A stretch of 64,000 bases of DNA, from the NCBI RefSeq assembly GCF_004801305.1, contig NZ_SSOD01000005.1:124001-188000 (forward strand), read 5' to 3'. The stretch is from Pseudothauera rhizosphaerae. GTDB taxonomy: Bacteria; Pseudomonadota; Gammaproteobacteria; Burkholderiales; Rhodocyclaceae. The notes beneath the pieces were generated by a model, which had not been told where the DNA came from, ran no database searches, and saw only the letters and a program-made list of their open reading frames with translations. The position numbers were made by a program, and so were the translations under genes. This document shows, piece by piece, positions 28,097 through 39,618 of the stretch. Numbering within the stretch: the stretch's first letter is position 1; every line of letters begins with the position of its first letter.

Positions 28097-29545
28097 TCAG
28101 GCCGGCCGGCGGGTGTGCCAGTCGGTGGCCTGCTGGTAGCGGTGGGCGGCGTTGAGCAGGCGGCCTTCCGCGAAGTAGTCGCCGATCAGTTGCAGGCCCA
28201 CCGGCAGGCCGCCGGCGCCGAAGCCGGCCGGGTGAGACAGGCCGGGCAGGCCTGCCAGGTTTACCGCGATGGTGTAGATGTCCGACAGATACATCTGCAC
28301 CGGGTCGTCGCTCTTCTCGCCGATGGCCCAGGCCGTGGTGGGACTGGTGGGGCCGGCGATGACGTCGCACCGGGCGAAGGCAGCCTGGAAGTCCTGGGCG
28401 ATGAGGCGGCGCAGCTTCTGCGCCTTCAGGTAGTAGGCGTCGTAGTAGCCGTGGGAGAGCACGTAGGTGCCCACCAGGATGCGGCGCTTGACCTCGGCGC
28501 CGAAGCCCTGGGCGCGGCTCTTGCCGTACATGTCGGCGAGGTCGCCGTATTCCGCGGCGCGGTGGCCGTAGCGCACGCCGTCGAAGCGGGAGAGGTTGCT
28601 GGAGGCTTCCGCCGGGGCGATGACGTAGTAGGCCGGAATCGCCAGCCTGGCGTTGGGCAGGCTGACGTCCACCGTGGTGGCACCCAGCTTGCGGTACTCG
28701 GCCAGGACCGCTTCGATGGCGGCGCGCACGTCATCGGCCATGCCGGGGCCGAAGAACTCCTTCGGCAGGCCGATGCGCAGGCCGGCGAGGGGGTGGTCGA
28801 GATCGCGGGTGTAGTCCTCCCGCGGGCGCTCCAGGCTGGTGGAGTCGCGCGGGTCGAAGCCGGCCATGGCGGTCAGCAGCGCGGCACAGTCGGCCGCCGA
28901 GGCCCCGAAGGCGCCGGCCTGGTCCAGGGAGGAGGCGTAGGCCACCATGCCGTAGCGGGAACACACGCCGTAGGTGGGCTTGATGCCGGTCACGCCCGTC
29001 AGCGCGGCGGGCTGGCGCACCGAGCCGCCCGTGTCGGTGCCGGTGGCGATGGGCGCCAGGCGCGCGGCCACGGCCACCGCCGAACCGCCGGAGGAGCCGC
29101 CGGGCACGCGGGTCGCGTCCCAGGGGTTGCGGGCCGGGCCGTAGTGGGAGTTCTCGTTGGACGAGCCCATGGCGAACTCGTCCATGTTGGTCTTGCCCAG
29201 CATCACGGTGCCGGCTTCCTTCAGCAGGCTCACCACGTGGGCGTCGTAGGGGCTGACGAAGTTGGCCAGCATCTTCGAGCCGCAGGAGGTCAGCACGCCT
29301 TCGGTACAAAACACGTCCTTGTGGGCGATGGGGATGCCGGTGAGCGGGCCGGCGGTGCCGGCGGCGATGCGGGCGTCCGCGGCGCGGGCGGCGGCGAGCG
29401 CCCCTTCCCGGTCCACGGTGATGAAGGCGTTGAGCCCGGGGTTGGCCGAGTCGATGCGGTCCAGGAACAGGGTGGCCAGTTCGACGGCGGAAATCTCGCG
29501 CGCGTCGAGGGCGCGGCGCAGGGCGGTGACGGAAGCGTTGATCAT
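28097..29545 (-). CDS. gatA: Asp-tRNA(Asn)/Glu-tRNA(Gln) amidotransferase subunit A
   Basis: Amidase-signature glutaminase subunit that makes ammonia for the amidation. The 482-residue protein shows [20 protein letters not shown] with the catalytic Lys and the signature [32 protein letters not shown] with the cis-Ser and nucleophile Ser. gatC ends 34 bases upstream. Confidence 0.97.
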   Translation of the reverse strand: MINASVTALRRALDAREISAVELATLFLDRIDSANPGLNAFITVDREGALAAARAADARIAAGTAGPLTGIPIAHKDVFCTEGVLTSCGSKMLANFVSPYDAHVVSLLKEAGTVMLGKTNMDEFAMGSSNENSHYGPARNPWDATRVPGGSSGGSAVAVAARLAPIATGTDTGGSVRQPAALTGVTGIKPTYGVCSRYGMVAYASSLDQAGAFGASAADCAALLTAMAGFDPRDSTSLERPREDYTRDLDHPLAGLRIGLPKEFFGPGMADDVRAAIEAVLAEYRKLGATTVDVSLPNARLAIPAYYVIAPAEASSNLSRFDGVRYGHRAAEYGDLADMYGKSRAQGFGAEVKRRILVGTYVLSHGYYDAYYLKAQKLRRLIAQDFQAAFARCDVIAGPTSPTTAWAIGEKSDDPVQMYLSDIYTIAVNLAGLPGLSHPAGFGAGGLPVGLQLIGDYFAEGRLLNAAHRYQQATDWHTRRPA

Positions 29546-29579
29546 GTCAGGGAAGGGGCGAACAGGAGCGCGGGGCGGC

Positions 29580-29867
29580 TCACTCGATGACCTTGGGCAC
29601 CAGGTAGAGGCCGTTTTCGGTTTGCGGCGCGATGCGCTGGAAGGCTTCGCGGCGGTCGGTTTCGGTGACCGCGTCGTCCCGCAGCCGGGTGGCGAGGTCC
29701 TGGGGATGGCTCATGGGTTCGACCCCGGCGGTGTCCACCGCCTGCATCTCTTCGATGAGTCCGAAAATGCCGTTGAGCTTGGCCAGGGTGGCCTCGGCGT
29801 CGGCGTCGGTGAGTTCGATCCGGGCGAGCCGCGCAACGTGCCGGACCTGTTCGAGGGAAAGCGACAT
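29580..29867 (-). CDS. gatC: Asp-tRNA(Asn)/Glu-tRNA(Gln) amidotransferase subunit C
   Basis: A small 95-residue subunit that wraps around GatA and joins it to GatB. Family features are [16 protein letters not shown] at the start and the C-terminal [33 protein letters not shown]. It is the first gene of the gat operon and is divergent from mreB. Confidence 0.95.
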   Translation of the reverse strand: MSLSLEQVRHVARLARIELTDADAEATLAKLNGIFGLIEEMQAVDTAGVEPMSHPQDLATRLRDDAVTETDRREAFQRIAPQTENGLYLVPKVIE

Positions 29868-29904
29868 GGGGAAACAAAACCTGCTTAAGCCACAAAGGTT
29901 TGTA

Positions 29905-31072
<1,168 letters not shown>

Positions 31073-31131
31073 CACCCGCGACGGGCCCGCTCCCACGGGC
31101 CCGGCCTGCCGCCGAGAGATAGACGCAAGAC

Positions 31132-32031
31132 ATGTCCCTGGTCGGTCATCAGGCGCCCCCCATCTTCCGGCGAGGCCCCACTCCGCTCGCCCGCCTGATC
31201 CTGCTCGTCTCCATATGCCTGGCGATGATGGTGGCGGACATCAAGTTCCGCTACCTGGACGTGCTGCGCCAGGGCATCTCGGTGGTCACCTATCCGCTGC
31301 AGATGGCGGCGGCCGCGCCCGCCGACTTCGTACTCAACGCATCGCACTATTTCGCCACCCTGATCGAAGTGCAGATGGAGAACGCCGAGCTGCGCCGCCA
31401 GTTGCTCGACGCGGCGCAACTGCTGCTGCGCTTCGACCATCTGCAGCGCGAGAACGAGCAGTTGCGCGGCCTGGTCCAGATGGCGGAGCGCGTGCCGCTG
31501 AAGAGCGTCAGCGCGGAAATCCTCTACAACGCTCCCGATCCCTTCGCGCGCAAGGTCATCCTCAACCGCGGCACCCAGCACGGCGTGGAAGCCGGGCTGG
31601 CGGTGGTCGATGCGCGCGGCGTGATCGGCCAGGTGACGCGCGTCTATCCGGTGCAGGCCGAGGTGACGCTGCTCACCGACAAGAACCAGGCCATCGCGGT
31701 CGAAGTGGTGCGCAACGGCCTGCGCGGCGTGCTGTTCGGCAGCGGGCAGGGACGGCTGGAAATGCGCTTCGTGCTCGCCGGCGCGGACATCGTGCCGGGC
31801 GACGAACTGGTCACCTCCGGGCTGGACGGCGTGTTCCCGTCCGGCCTGCCGGTGGCCACCGTCTCCCGCGTGGAGCGCGAGAGCCAGGGCCAGGCCTTCA
31901 ACAGCATCGCCTGCGAGCCGGCCGCCGGCATCGAAAGCAGCATCCAGGTGCTGGTGGTCGGGCGCGCCGAACTGCCGCCGCCTCCGCCCTCCGCGCAGAA
32001 AGCGCCGGCCGCGCCGCCGGGGAGGTCCTGA
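31132..32031 (+). CDS. mreC: Rod shape-determining protein MreC
   Basis: Periplasmic scaffold of the elongasome. The 299-residue protein has one N-terminal membrane segment (about 19-37), a coiled coil around residues 80-115 (MENAELRRQLLDAAQLLLRFDHLQRENEQLR), the paired beta-barrel core, and a Pro/Ala-rich C-terminal tail. It lies 59 bases after mreB and 3 bases before mreD. Confidence 0.96.
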   Translation: MSLVGHQAPPIFRRGPTPLARLILLVSICLAMMVADIKFRYLDVLRQGISVVTYPLQMAAAAPADFVLNASHYFATLIEVQMENAELRRQLLDAAQLLLRFDHLQRENEQLRGLVQMAERVPLKSVSAEILYNAPDPFARKVILNRGTQHGVEAGLAVVDARGVIGQVTRVYPVQAEVTLLTDKNQAIAVEVVRNGLRGVLFGSGQGRLEMRFVLAGADIVPGDELVTSGLDGVFPSGLPVATVSRVERESQGQAFNSIACEPAAGIESSIQVLVVGRAELPPPPPSAQKAPAAPPGRS

Positions 32032-32034
32032 CCC

Positions 32035-32556
32035 GTGCAGCCGACCAACCGTTCCAGCCGCATCCTGCTGCCGGTCAAGTTCTGGTTCGTGTGGCTCAGC
32101 CTGATCGTGGCGGTCGGCCTGCGCTACATCCCCACCGGCCTGCTGCCCGCCGTGCCCGACTGGGTGGCGCTGGTGCTGGCCTTCTGGTGCATCCGCGAAC
32201 CGCTCAAGGTGGGCATGGGCACGGCCTTCCTGCTCGGCCTGCTGGTGGACATCGGCCTCGGCGCGGCCATGGGCCAGCATGCGCTGGCCTACGTGGTGAT
32301 CGCCTACCTGGCCACGGCGCTGTCGCGCCGCGTGCTGTGGTTCCCGCCGCTGGAACAGGCGCTGCACGTGCTGCCGCTGCTGCTGATCGGCCAGATGCTG
32401 ATGGTGCTGGTGCGCCTGGTGGCCGGCGCCGAGTTCCCGGGCTGGTGGTACTTCCTGTCCAGCTTCAGCGGAGCCGTGCTGTGGGTGCCGCTCACTTTCC
32501 TGCTGCTGCTGCCGCAGTACCAGCCGGTGGAGCGCGATGAGCACCGGCCCATCTGA
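32035..32556 (+). CDS. mreD: Rod shape-determining protein MreD
   Basis: A 173-residue integral membrane protein with five to six hydrophobic segments and the family features FWCIREPLKVGMGTAFLLGLLVDI and PLTFLLLLPQYQP. It begins with GTG32035 just after the mreC stop, consistent with coupled translation. Confidence 0.94.
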   Translation: MQPTNRSSRILLPVKFWFVWLSLIVAVGLRYIPTGLLPAVPDWVALVLAFWCIREPLKVGMGTAFLLGLLVDIGLGAAMGQHALAYVVIAYLATALSRRVLWFPPLEQALHVLPLLLIGQMLMVLVRLVAGAEFPGWWYFLSSFSGAVLWVPLTFLLLLPQYQPVERDEHRPI

Positions 32557-32568
32557 GCTGGCCGCGCG

Positions 32569-34452
32569 ATGACCGAGTTCCGCTCGCCCGACCAGGAACT
32601 GCAGGGCTTCCGCGTCCGCGTGGTGGTGTCGCTGCTGTTCATCCTGGCCTGCTTCGCGGTGCTGGCCGGGCGCTTCTACCATCTGCAGGTGGTGCGCCAC
32701 GAGTATTTCCACACCCGCGCCGAGGACAACCGCATCGCCCTGCTGCCGGTGGTGCCCAACCGCGGCACCATCGCCGACCGCAACGGTGCCGTGCTGGCGC
32801 GCAACTATGCGGCCTACACGCTGGAGATCAACCCCTCCCAGGTGCGCAGGCTGGACGAGACCATAGACGCGCTGGCGGAGATCATCGACATCCTGCCGCG
32901 CGACCGTGCCCGCTTCCGCAAGATCCTGGAAGAGAGCCGCAACTTCGAGAGCGTGCCGATCCGTACCCGCCTCACCGACGAGGAGGTCGCTCGCTTCGTG
33001 GCGCAGCGCTACCGCTTCCCCGGCGTCGAGGTGCAGGCTCGATTGTTCCGCGACTATCCGCTGGGGCCGGTGGCCTCGCACCTGATCGGCTACATCGGGC
33101 GCATGAACGAGCGCGACCAGCAGCGCGTCGAGGAGCGCGGCGAAGCCGCCAACTACCGCGGCACCGACCACATCGGCAAGGCCGGGCTGGAGCTGTCCTA
33201 CGAAGCCGATCTGCACGGCACCACCGGCTTCGAGCAGGTGGAGGTCAACGCCGGGGGACGCGCGGTACGCCTGCTCGCCAGCCAGACGGCGCTGCCCGGC
33301 AACGACCTGGAGCTGACCCTGGACGTCGAGTTGCAGCAGGTTGCCGAACACGCCTTCGGCAACCGGCGCGGTGCCCTGGTGGCGATCGACCCCGCCACCG
33401 GGGGCGTGCTGGCGCTGGTGTCCATGCCCACCTTCGACCCCAACCTGTTCGTGGATGGCATCTCCACCAAGGACTGGCAGGCGCTCAACGAGTCCGAGGA
33501 CCTGCCGCTGCTCAACCGCGCCATCTACTCCGCCTATCCGCCGGGCTCCACCTTCAAGCCCTTCATGGCGCTTGCGGGCCTGACCACCGGCAAGCGCACG
33601 CTGGAACAGCGCGTGCCCGATCCGGGCTATTTCATCTACGGCGGCCACCGCTTCATGGATCACAAGGCCCGGGGCAGCGTGAACCTGCACGAGTCCATCG
33701 TGGTGTCCAGCAACACCTACTACTATTCGCTGGCCAACGACCTGGGCATCGACAACATCGCCGGCTTCATGAGCCAGTTCGGCTTCGGCGCGCGCACCGG
33801 CATCGACGTGCCGGGCGAGGCCGAGGGCGTGCTGCCCTCGCCGGAATGGAAGCGCAACCGCTTCCGCAAGCCCGAGCAGCAGCGCTGGTACGGCGGAGAG
33901 ACCATCTCGGTGGGCATCGGCCAGGGCTACAACGCCTACACGCCGCTGCAGCTCGCCAATGCGGTGGCGACCATGGTCAACGGCGGCCGCCTGTTCCGGC
34001 CGCACCTGGTGAGCCACGTCGTCTATGCGGGCAGCGGCGTGCGGCGGGCGGTGGAGCCCCGACCGGTGCGGCAGATCGAGCTCGATCCGCGCCACGTGGA
34101 GGCGGTGCGGCGCGCGATGGTGGAGGTGAACAAGACCGGCACCGGCGCGCGCGCCTTCGCCGGCGCGCCCTACGCCGCGGGCGGCAAGACCGGTACGGCC
34201 CAGGTCTACTCCCTGCGCGGGCAGCGCTACGAGGAAGGCAAGGTAGCCGAGCGCCTGCGCGACCATTCGCTGTTCATCGCCTTCGCCCCGGCCGAGGCGC
34301 CGACCATCGCGCTGGCGGTGCTGGTGGAAAACGGCGGCTTCGGCTCCCAGTCGGCCGCACCCATCGCGCGCCAGGTGATCGACTACCATCTGCTCGGCCG
34401 CAAGCCCGAACAGCCGGCCAGCGAGGACGCGGAAGGAGCGGACGTCCAGTGA
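32569..34452 (+). CDS. mrdA: Penicillin-binding protein 2 (elongasome transpeptidase)
   Basis: Class B peptidoglycan DD-transpeptidase needed for rod growth. The 627-residue protein has one membrane anchor (about 20-40), a pedestal domain with the NRGTIADRNGAVLARN motif, and a transpeptidase domain with S327-T-F-K, S380-S-N and K540-T-G-T. The stop overlaps the rodA start, which fits PBP2 and RodA acting as a complex. Confidence 0.97.
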   Translation: MTEFRSPDQELQGFRVRVVVSLLFILACFAVLAGRFYHLQVVRHEYFHTRAEDNRIALLPVVPNRGTIADRNGAVLARNYAAYTLEINPSQVRRLDETIDALAEIIDILPRDRARFRKILEESRNFESVPIRTRLTDEEVARFVAQRYRFPGVEVQARLFRDYPLGPVASHLIGYIGRMNERDQQRVEERGEAANYRGTDHIGKAGLELSYEADLHGTTGFEQVEVNAGGRAVRLLASQTALPGNDLELTLDVELQQVAEHAFGNRRGALVAIDPATGGVLALVSMPTFDPNLFVDGISTKDWQALNESEDLPLLNRAIYSAYPPGSTFKPFMALAGLTTGKRTLEQRVPDPGYFIYGGHRFMDHKARGSVNLHESIVVSSNTYYYSLANDLGIDNIAGFMSQFGFGARTGIDVPGEAEGVLPSPEWKRNRFRKPEQQRWYGGETISVGIGQGYNAYTPLQLANAVATMVNGGRLFRPHLVSHVVYAGSGVRRAVEPRPVRQIELDPRHVEAVRRAMVEVNKTGTGARAFAGAPYAAGGKTGTAQVYSLRGQRYEEGKVAERLRDHSLFIAFAPAEAPTIALAVLVENGGFGSQSAAPIARQVIDYHLLGRKPEQPASEDAEGADVQ

Positions 34453-35591
34453 CCGACAACCGCTTCCACCCCTTCAACCTGATCCGCGGCCTGGTGCGCC
34501 CCATCGACCCGGTGCTGCTCGGCATCCTCGCGGTGCTGCTGGGCGCCTCCTTCCTGCTCATGCTCTCCGCCTCGCCCGAGCGCCAGCAGGCCCAGCTCGT
34601 CAATACCGGGGTGGCGCTGGGCGCCATGTGGGTGGCGGCCCGCCTGTCGCCGCAGCGCCTGATGAACCTGGCGGTGCCGCTCTACGCCCTGGGCGTGATC
34701 CTGCTGTTCGCGGTGGCGGCCTTCGGCGAGACCTCCAAGGGCGCCCAGCGCTGGCTGCACATCGGCGTCACCCGCATCCAGCCTTCCGAATTGATGAAGA
34801 TCGCCGTGCCGCTGATGCTGGCCTGGTATTTCCAGCAGCGGGAAGGGGTCGCCAACCTGCAGACCTTCGTCGTCGCCGGCGTGCTGCTGGCCGTGCCGGT
34901 GGGCCTCATCGTGCAGCAGCCCGACCTGGGCACCAGCCTGCTCGTGGCCGCCGCCGGCATCTACGTGATCTACTACGCCGGCCTGTCGTGGAAGCTGATC
35001 GTTCCCATGCTCCTGCTCGGCCTGCTCGGGCTGGGGGCGATCGTGCTGTTCGGCGACCAGTTGTGCCAGCCCGGGGTGGACTGGCACGGCCTGCGCGAAT
35101 ACCAGAAGCAGCGCGTGTGCACCCTGCTCGATCCGACCCGCGACCCGCTCGGCAAGGGCTTCCACATCATCCAGTCCACGATCGCCATCGGCTCGGGCGG
35201 CCTGTTCGGCAAGGGCTGGATGGATGGCACCCAGACCCACCTCGCCTTCATTCCGGAGCGCCACACCGACTTCATCTTCTCGGTGCTGGCCGAGGAGTTC
35301 GGCCTGGTCGGCGCGCTGGCGCTGCTGGGCGTGTACATCCTGCTGCTGGTGCGCGGCTACCAGATCGCCATGCGTGCGCCCTCCGTCGCCTCCCGCCTGC
35401 TCGCGGGGGCCATCACCACCATCTTCTTCACCTATGCCTTCGTCAACATGGGCATGGTCAGCGGCATCCTGCCGGTGGTGGGCGTGCCGCTGCCCTTCAT
35501 CAGCTACGGCGGTACCGCGCTGGTGACACTGTGCCTGGGCGTCGGTATCCTGATGAGCATCCACCGCCATCGGGTGAGCACTCCGGACTGA
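34449..35591 (+). CDS. rodA: Peptidoglycan glycosyltransferase RodA
   Basis: SEDS-family lipid II polymerase and partner of PBP2. The 380-residue protein has about ten membrane segments and conserved SEDS motifs: WLHIGVTRIQPSELMKIAVPL, QQPDLGTSLLV (catalytic Asp), HTDFIFSVLAEEFGLVG and PLPFISYGGTALV. It begins with GTG34449 overlapping the mrdA stop (GTGA). Confidence 0.97.
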   Translation: MTDNRFHPFNLIRGLVRPIDPVLLGILAVLLGASFLLMLSASPERQQAQLVNTGVALGAMWVAARLSPQRLMNLAVPLYALGVILLFAVAAFGETSKGAQRWLHIGVTRIQPSELMKIAVPLMLAWYFQQREGVANLQTFVVAGVLLAVPVGLIVQQPDLGTSLLVAAAGIYVIYYAGLSWKLIVPMLLLGLLGLGAIVLFGDQLCQPGVDWHGLREYQKQRVCTLLDPTRDPLGKGFHIIQSTIAIGSGGLFGKGWMDGTQTHLAFIPERHTDFIFSVLAEEFGLVGALALLGVYILLLVRGYQIAMRAPSVASRLLAGAITTIFFTYAFVNMGMVSGILPVVGVPLPFISYGGTALVTLCLGVGILMSIHRHRVSTPD

Positions 35592-35602
35592 CCCGAGCCG
35601 CC

Positions 35603-36481
35603 ATGAACACACGCCTTGCCCCGACCGTCCAATCGCGCGCCGGCCTGCTTGCCGCCGCGGTGCTGTGCCTGGTGCTGGCCGCCTGCGGGTCGACCCCGCG
35701 CGTGGGTGACTCCGCCGGCGCCGGGCCCCAGGGCGGCGGCTACTACAAGAACGACGGCCCCGGCGCCAATCCGCCGCCCGACCTCGACCGCGTCGCCGAT
35801 GCGGTGCCGCGCGCGGAGCCGCTGCACCGCTACGCCAACCGGCCCTACAGCGCGCTCGGGCAGAACTTCGTGCCGGCCACCGCGGTGAAACCTTTCCGCC
35901 AGCGCGGCACGGCGAGCTGGTACGGGCGGCGCTTCCACGGCCAGCCCACGTCCAGCGGCGAGCCCTACGACATGTACGCCATGACCGCCGCCCATACGAC
36001 GCTGCCCATCCCGAGCTACGCCCGCGTGACCAGTCTCGCCAACGGGCGCTCGGTGGTGGTGCGCATCAACGACCGCGGACCCTTCCTGCGCGGGCGCATC
36101 ATCGATCTGTCCTACGCCGCGGCGAACCGGCTCGGCTACGTCAATGCCGGGCATGCGGAGGTGGAGGTGGAGGCCCTGGTGCCGGGCGCCGCCGGATTCG
36201 ACGCGGTGCAGACGGCAGCCGCGCAGCCGTCCGTGAATGCCGTGCCGGGTGAAGGGGTCTACCTGCAGCTCGGCGTGTTCGCCGAGCGCAGCAACGCCGA
36301 AGACCTGAAGACCCGCGTGCAGCGCGAACTGGCCGGGCTGTCCGACCGCCTGCTGCTGGTGGCCGACGGGGCGCGCTTCCGCCTGCACCTCGGTCCCTGG
36401 AGCAGCGAAGGCGAGGCGCGCGGCGTGGCCGAGCAGGTCGCGCGCGTGCTCGGCCTGCAGCCCTACCTGCTCGTCCGGTAA
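35603..36481 (+). CDS. rlpA: Septal ring lytic transglycosylase-type lipoprotein RlpA
   Basis: Outer-membrane lipoprotein that cleaves or binds naked glycan strands. The 292 residues contain a lipobox LAAC (Cys28), a double-psi beta-barrel domain around 100-190 (GTASWYGRRFHGQPTSSGEPYDMYAMTAAH; VRINDRGPF) and a C-terminal SPOR domain from about residue 220 that targets denuded peptidoglycan. It closes the mre operon. Confidence 0.94.
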   Translation: MNTRLAPTVQSRAGLLAAAVLCLVLAACGSTPRVGDSAGAGPQGGGYYKNDGPGANPPPDLDRVADAVPRAEPLHRYANRPYSALGQNFVPATAVKPFRQRGTASWYGRRFHGQPTSSGEPYDMYAMTAAHTTLPIPSYARVTSLANGRSVVVRINDRGPFLRGRIIDLSYAAANRLGYVNAGHAEVEVEALVPGAAGFDAVQTAAAQPSVNAVPGEGVYLQLGVFAERSNAEDLKTRVQRELAGLSDRLLLVADGARFRLHLGPWSSEGEARGVAEQVARVLGLQPYLLVR

Positions 36482-36605
36482 CACTTTGAACCAACCATGG
36501 GCGTCCCGGTCTGCTTCGGGGCGTGTATCGTTTCCGCCCTTCCCGCTCGCCGTTCTTCGCGCCGTTTTCCATATTCCCCCGCCATTCCACAGGTTTCCGT
36601 AGCCC

Positions 36606-37733
36606 ATGCGTTTCATCCTGCCCCTGCTGCTTTCGCTGTTCGCCCTCACCGCTTCCGCCCAGAACGTGCCCGCGCCGGTACTCGCCGCCCGTGCCTGGCT
36701 GTTGCTGGACCACGCCACCGGCCAAGTGCTCGCCGCCCACGAGCCGGATGCCCGCATCGAACCGGCCTCCCTCACCAAGCTGATGACCGCCTACGTCACC
36801 TTCTCCGCCCTCAGGGCCGGCACCATCGCCCTCGACCAGCCGGTGCCGGTGTCGGAGAACGCATGGCGGCAGGAAGGCTCGCGCATGTTCATCGAGCCGC
36901 GCAAACCGGCCACGGTCGGCGAACTGCTGCGCGGCGTGATCGTGCAGTCGGGCAACGATGCCTGCGTGGCCCTGGCCGAACTCGTGGCCGGCGGCGAGCA
37001 GGCCTTCGCCGAACTGATGAACCGCGAGGCGCGCCGCCTGGGGATGGCCGACACCCACTTCACCAACGCCACCGGCCTGCCCGACGAGCAGCTCTACAGC
37101 ACGGCGCGGGACCTCTCCGTGCTCGCCGCGGCCATCGTGCGCGACTTCCCCGAGTACTACCCGCTCTACTCGGAGAAGGAATACACCTACAACAAGATCA
37201 CCCAGCCCAACCGCAACCGCCTGCTGTGGCTGGACGGCACCGTGGACGGCATCAAGACCGGCCACACCGCCGGCGCCGGCTACTGCCTGATCGCGTCCGC
37301 CCAGCGCGGCTCGCGCCGCCTGATCTCGGTGGTGGCCGGCACCGACTCGGACGCCATCCGCGCCCAGGAATCCCTCAAGCTGCTCAACTTCGGCTTCCAG
37401 TTCTTCGACACGGTGCAGTTGTATGCGGCCGAACAGGCGCTGAGCGAGTTCCGCATCTGGAAGGGCAAGAGCAAGGAAGTGCCGGTGGGCTTCACCAGCG
37501 ATTTCGTCATGTCCCTGCCCAAGGGCCAGGCCGACAAGATCACCGCCACGCTGACCAGCCAGCAGCCGCTGGTGGCGCCGGTGCAGAAGGGCCAGCAGGT
37601 CGGTACCATGCAGCTCGCCCTCGACGGCCGCGTGCTCGGCGAATATCCCGTGGCCGCGCTGCAGGAAGTGCCGCTGGCCGGCTTCTTCGGCCGCCTGTGG
37701 GACGCGCTGGTGATGTGGATCAAGAGCCTCTGA
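36606..37733 (+). CDS. dacC: D-alanyl-D-alanine carboxypeptidase (class C/A low-molecular-weight PBP)
   Basis: Periplasmic penicillin-binding protein that trims the pentapeptide. The 375-residue protein has a signal peptide (cleavage after TASA, residue 18), active-site S55-L-T-K, S115-G-N and K217-T-G, and a C-terminal beta domain ending in an amphipathic anchor helix (FGRLWDALVMWIKSL). It follows rlpA by 124 bases and precedes dat. Confidence 0.95.
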   Translation: MRFILPLLLSLFALTASAQNVPAPVLAARAWLLLDHATGQVLAAHEPDARIEPASLTKLMTAYVTFSALRAGTIALDQPVPVSENAWRQEGSRMFIEPRKPATVGELLRGVIVQSGNDACVALAELVAGGEQAFAELMNREARRLGMADTHFTNATGLPDEQLYSTARDLSVLAAAIVRDFPEYYPLYSEKEYTYNKITQPNRNRLLWLDGTVDGIKTGHTAGAGYCLIASAQRGSRRLISVVAGTDSDAIRAQESLKLLNFGFQFFDTVQLYAAEQALSEFRIWKGKSKEVPVGFTSDFVMSLPKGQADKITATLTSQQPLVAPVQKGQQVGTMQLALDGRVLGEYPVAALQEVPLAGFFGRLWDALVMWIKSL

Positions 37734-37768
37734 GCCCGCCGGGCGCGGAGAACCCTGGGGAGGCACGC

Positions 37769-38626
37769 ATGAGCATCTGCCATCTCGACGGCCGCTACCT
37801 GCCCCTGCGGGAGGCCCGCGTGTCGCCCATGGACCGTGGCTTCCTGTTCGGCGACGGCGCCTACGAGGTCATCCCGGTCTATTCGCGCCGGCCCTTCCGC
37901 CTGGAAGAGCACCTGGCGCGCCTGGCCCGCACGCTGGCCGCGCTGCGCCTGCCCGACCCCCACGGCGCGGCCGGGTGGGCGGAGATCGTGCGGGAGATCG
38001 TCGCGCGCAACGCGTGGGAGGACCAGTCGGTGTACCTGCAGGTCACCCGCGGCGCGGACGACAAGCGCAGCCACGCCTTCCCCGTGCCCATCCGCCCCAC
38101 CGTATTCCTGATGAGCGAGGAGCTGGTCACCCCGCCCGCCGCCCAGCTCGAAACCGGCGTGGCCGCGGTCGGCGCGGCGGACTTCCGCTGGCTGCGCTGC
38201 GACCTCAAGACCGTGGCCCTGCTCGCCAACTGCCTGCTGCGCCAGCAGGCGGTGGACCACGGCTGTGCGGAGACCGTGCTGTTCCGCGACGGCTTCCTCA
38301 CCGAAGGCTCGGCCTCCAACATCTTCATCGTCCGCGACGGCGTCGTGCTCGCCCCGCCCAAGAGCCACCTCATGCTGCCCGGCATCACCTACGACGTGGT
38401 GCTGGAACTGGCCGAACGCCACGGCCAGCCGCACCAGGTACGCGAGATCCTGGAGGACGAGGTGCGCAGCGCGGACGAGATCTGGATGACGTCCTCCACC
38501 AAGGAAGTGCTGGCGATCACCACGCTGGACGGCCGCCCGGTGGGCAGCGGCAGGCCCGGCCCGGTGGGCCGGCAGATGTACGCCTGGTATCAGGACTTCA
38601 AGAACACGGTGATGCGCAGTGGCTGA
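37769..38626 (+). CDS. dat: D-amino-acid transaminase (class IV aminotransferase)
   Basis: Fold-IV PLP enzyme that makes D-glutamate and D-alanine from each other, building blocks of peptidoglycan. The 285-residue protein has PLP Lys147 in CDLKTVALLANCLLRQQA (Bacillus enzyme Lys145) and ITYDVVLELAERHG, with the EGSASNIFIV motif for phosphate binding. ATG37769 follows GGGGAGGC. The frame is open further upstream through dacC, but that part is a shadow. The neighbouring dacC also acts on D-Ala, which supports the substrate. Confidence 0.9.
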   Translation: MSICHLDGRYLPLREARVSPMDRGFLFGDGAYEVIPVYSRRPFRLEEHLARLARTLAALRLPDPHGAAGWAEIVREIVARNAWEDQSVYLQVTRGADDKRSHAFPVPIRPTVFLMSEELVTPPAAQLETGVAAVGAADFRWLRCDLKTVALLANCLLRQQAVDHGCAETVLFRDGFLTEGSASNIFIVRDGVVLAPPKSHLMLPGITYDVVLELAERHGQPHQVREILEDEVRSADEIWMTSSTKEVLAITTLDGRPVGSGRPGPVGRQMYAWYQDFKNTVMRSG

Positions 38627-38909
38627 CAACACGCCCGACGAAATCCAGGGCCGCCAGACCCTGATCGAATACCCCTGCGACTTCCCCATCAAGGCCATGG
38701 GCCTGCGGGTGGAAGGCTTCGCCCAGGTGGTGGTGGAAGTGGTGCAGCGCCACGCGCCGGATTTCGACGTCGCCACCGCCGAGATGCGCCCCTCCGCCAA
38801 GGGCAACTACCTGTCGGTGACCTGCACCTTCCGCGCCGTGTCCCAGGAGCAGGTGGACGCCCTGTACCGCGAGCTGACCTCGCATCCCATGGTCAAGGTG
38901 GTGCTGTGA
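38619..38909 (+). CDS. ybeD: YbeD/DUF493 family protein
   Basis: A 96-residue ferredoxin-like-fold protein of unknown mechanism, nearly always beside lipB as here. Features: [15 protein letters not shown]-type start ([16 protein letters not shown]), [28 protein letters not shown]. It begins with GTG38619 inside the end of dat and ends inside the start of lipB. A role in lipoate metabolism regulation has been suggested for the family from gene context. Confidence 0.92.
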   Translation: MADNTPDEIQGRQTLIEYPCDFPIKAMGLRVEGFAQVVVEVVQRHAPDFDVATAEMRPSAKGNYLSVTCTFRAVSQEQVDALYRELTSHPMVKVVL

Positions 38910-39571
38910 GCGGTGCCCCGCTGGTGAAGCGCCTCGGCCGGGTGGACTACGCCCCGGCCTGGGAGGCCATGCAGCACTTCACCGCCGCGCGCACGGACGA
39001 CACCGGCGACGAAATCTGGCTGCTGGAACACCCGCCCGTCTACACCCTGGGCCAGGCCGGCCGGCCCGAGCACCTGCTGCCGGCCGGGCGCGAGTCCGGC
39101 ATCCCCCTGGTCCACATCGACCGGGGCGGGCAGATCACCTACCACGGCCCCGGCCAGCTCGTGGCCTACCTGCTCATCGACCTCGCCCGCCGCCGCCTCA
39201 AGGTGCGCGAGCTGGTGCACCTGATGGAACAGGCCCTGATCGACTGCGTGGCCGACTACGGCCTCGCCGCAGAACGCAAGGCCGGTGCACCGGGCGTGTA
39301 CATCGACGGCGCCAAGGTCGCCGCCCTCGGCCTGCGGGTCAGGAACGGCTGCAGCTACCACGGCCTGGCGCTCAACGTGGATGTGGATCTGGCCCCTTTC
39401 GGCTGGATCAACCCCTGCGGCTACGAGGGCCTGCAAACCATCCGGCTGAAGGATTTCGGGGTCGACGAGGACGTGGCCGCGGCGGGCGAGCGCCTGCTCG
39501 GCCATCTGCAGCGCCTGCTGCCACCCGTGGCCGTGCCCGCGGATACCCCCACTGCCCCGGCCAACCCATAA
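38906..39571 (+). CDS. lipB: Octanoyl-[acyl-carrier-protein]:protein octanoyltransferase
   Basis: Transfers octanoate from ACP to lipoyl domains, the first step of lipoate synthesis. The 221-residue protein has the catalytic Cys171 (NPCGYEGL) and Lys137 ([12 protein letters not shown]), matching E. coli Cys169 and Lys135, and the [17 protein letters not shown] motif. It starts with GTG38906 overlapping ybeD. The GcvH-like protein at 23534 is a possible extra substrate. Confidence 0.96.
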   Translation: MSGAPLVKRLGRVDYAPAWEAMQHFTAARTDDTGDEIWLLEHPPVYTLGQAGRPEHLLPAGRESGIPLVHIDRGGQITYHGPGQLVAYLLIDLARRRLKVRELVHLMEQALIDCVADYGLAAERKAGAPGVYIDGAKVAALGLRVRNGCSYHGLALNVDVDLAPFGWINPCGYEGLQTIRLKDFGVDEDVAAAGERLLGHLQRLLPPVAVPADTPTAPANP

Positions 39572-39618
39572 CAGGGCACAATACGCCCCACCCCCGCAGA
39601 ATCACCGAGACTGCCTCC

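Noticed and set aside
26069-29590. 1173-residue open frame on the plus strand across gatB, the lipoprotein gene and gatA
   Set aside because: Antisense shadow: it crosses three real genes and has no domain; gatCAB are unmistakable on the other strand.
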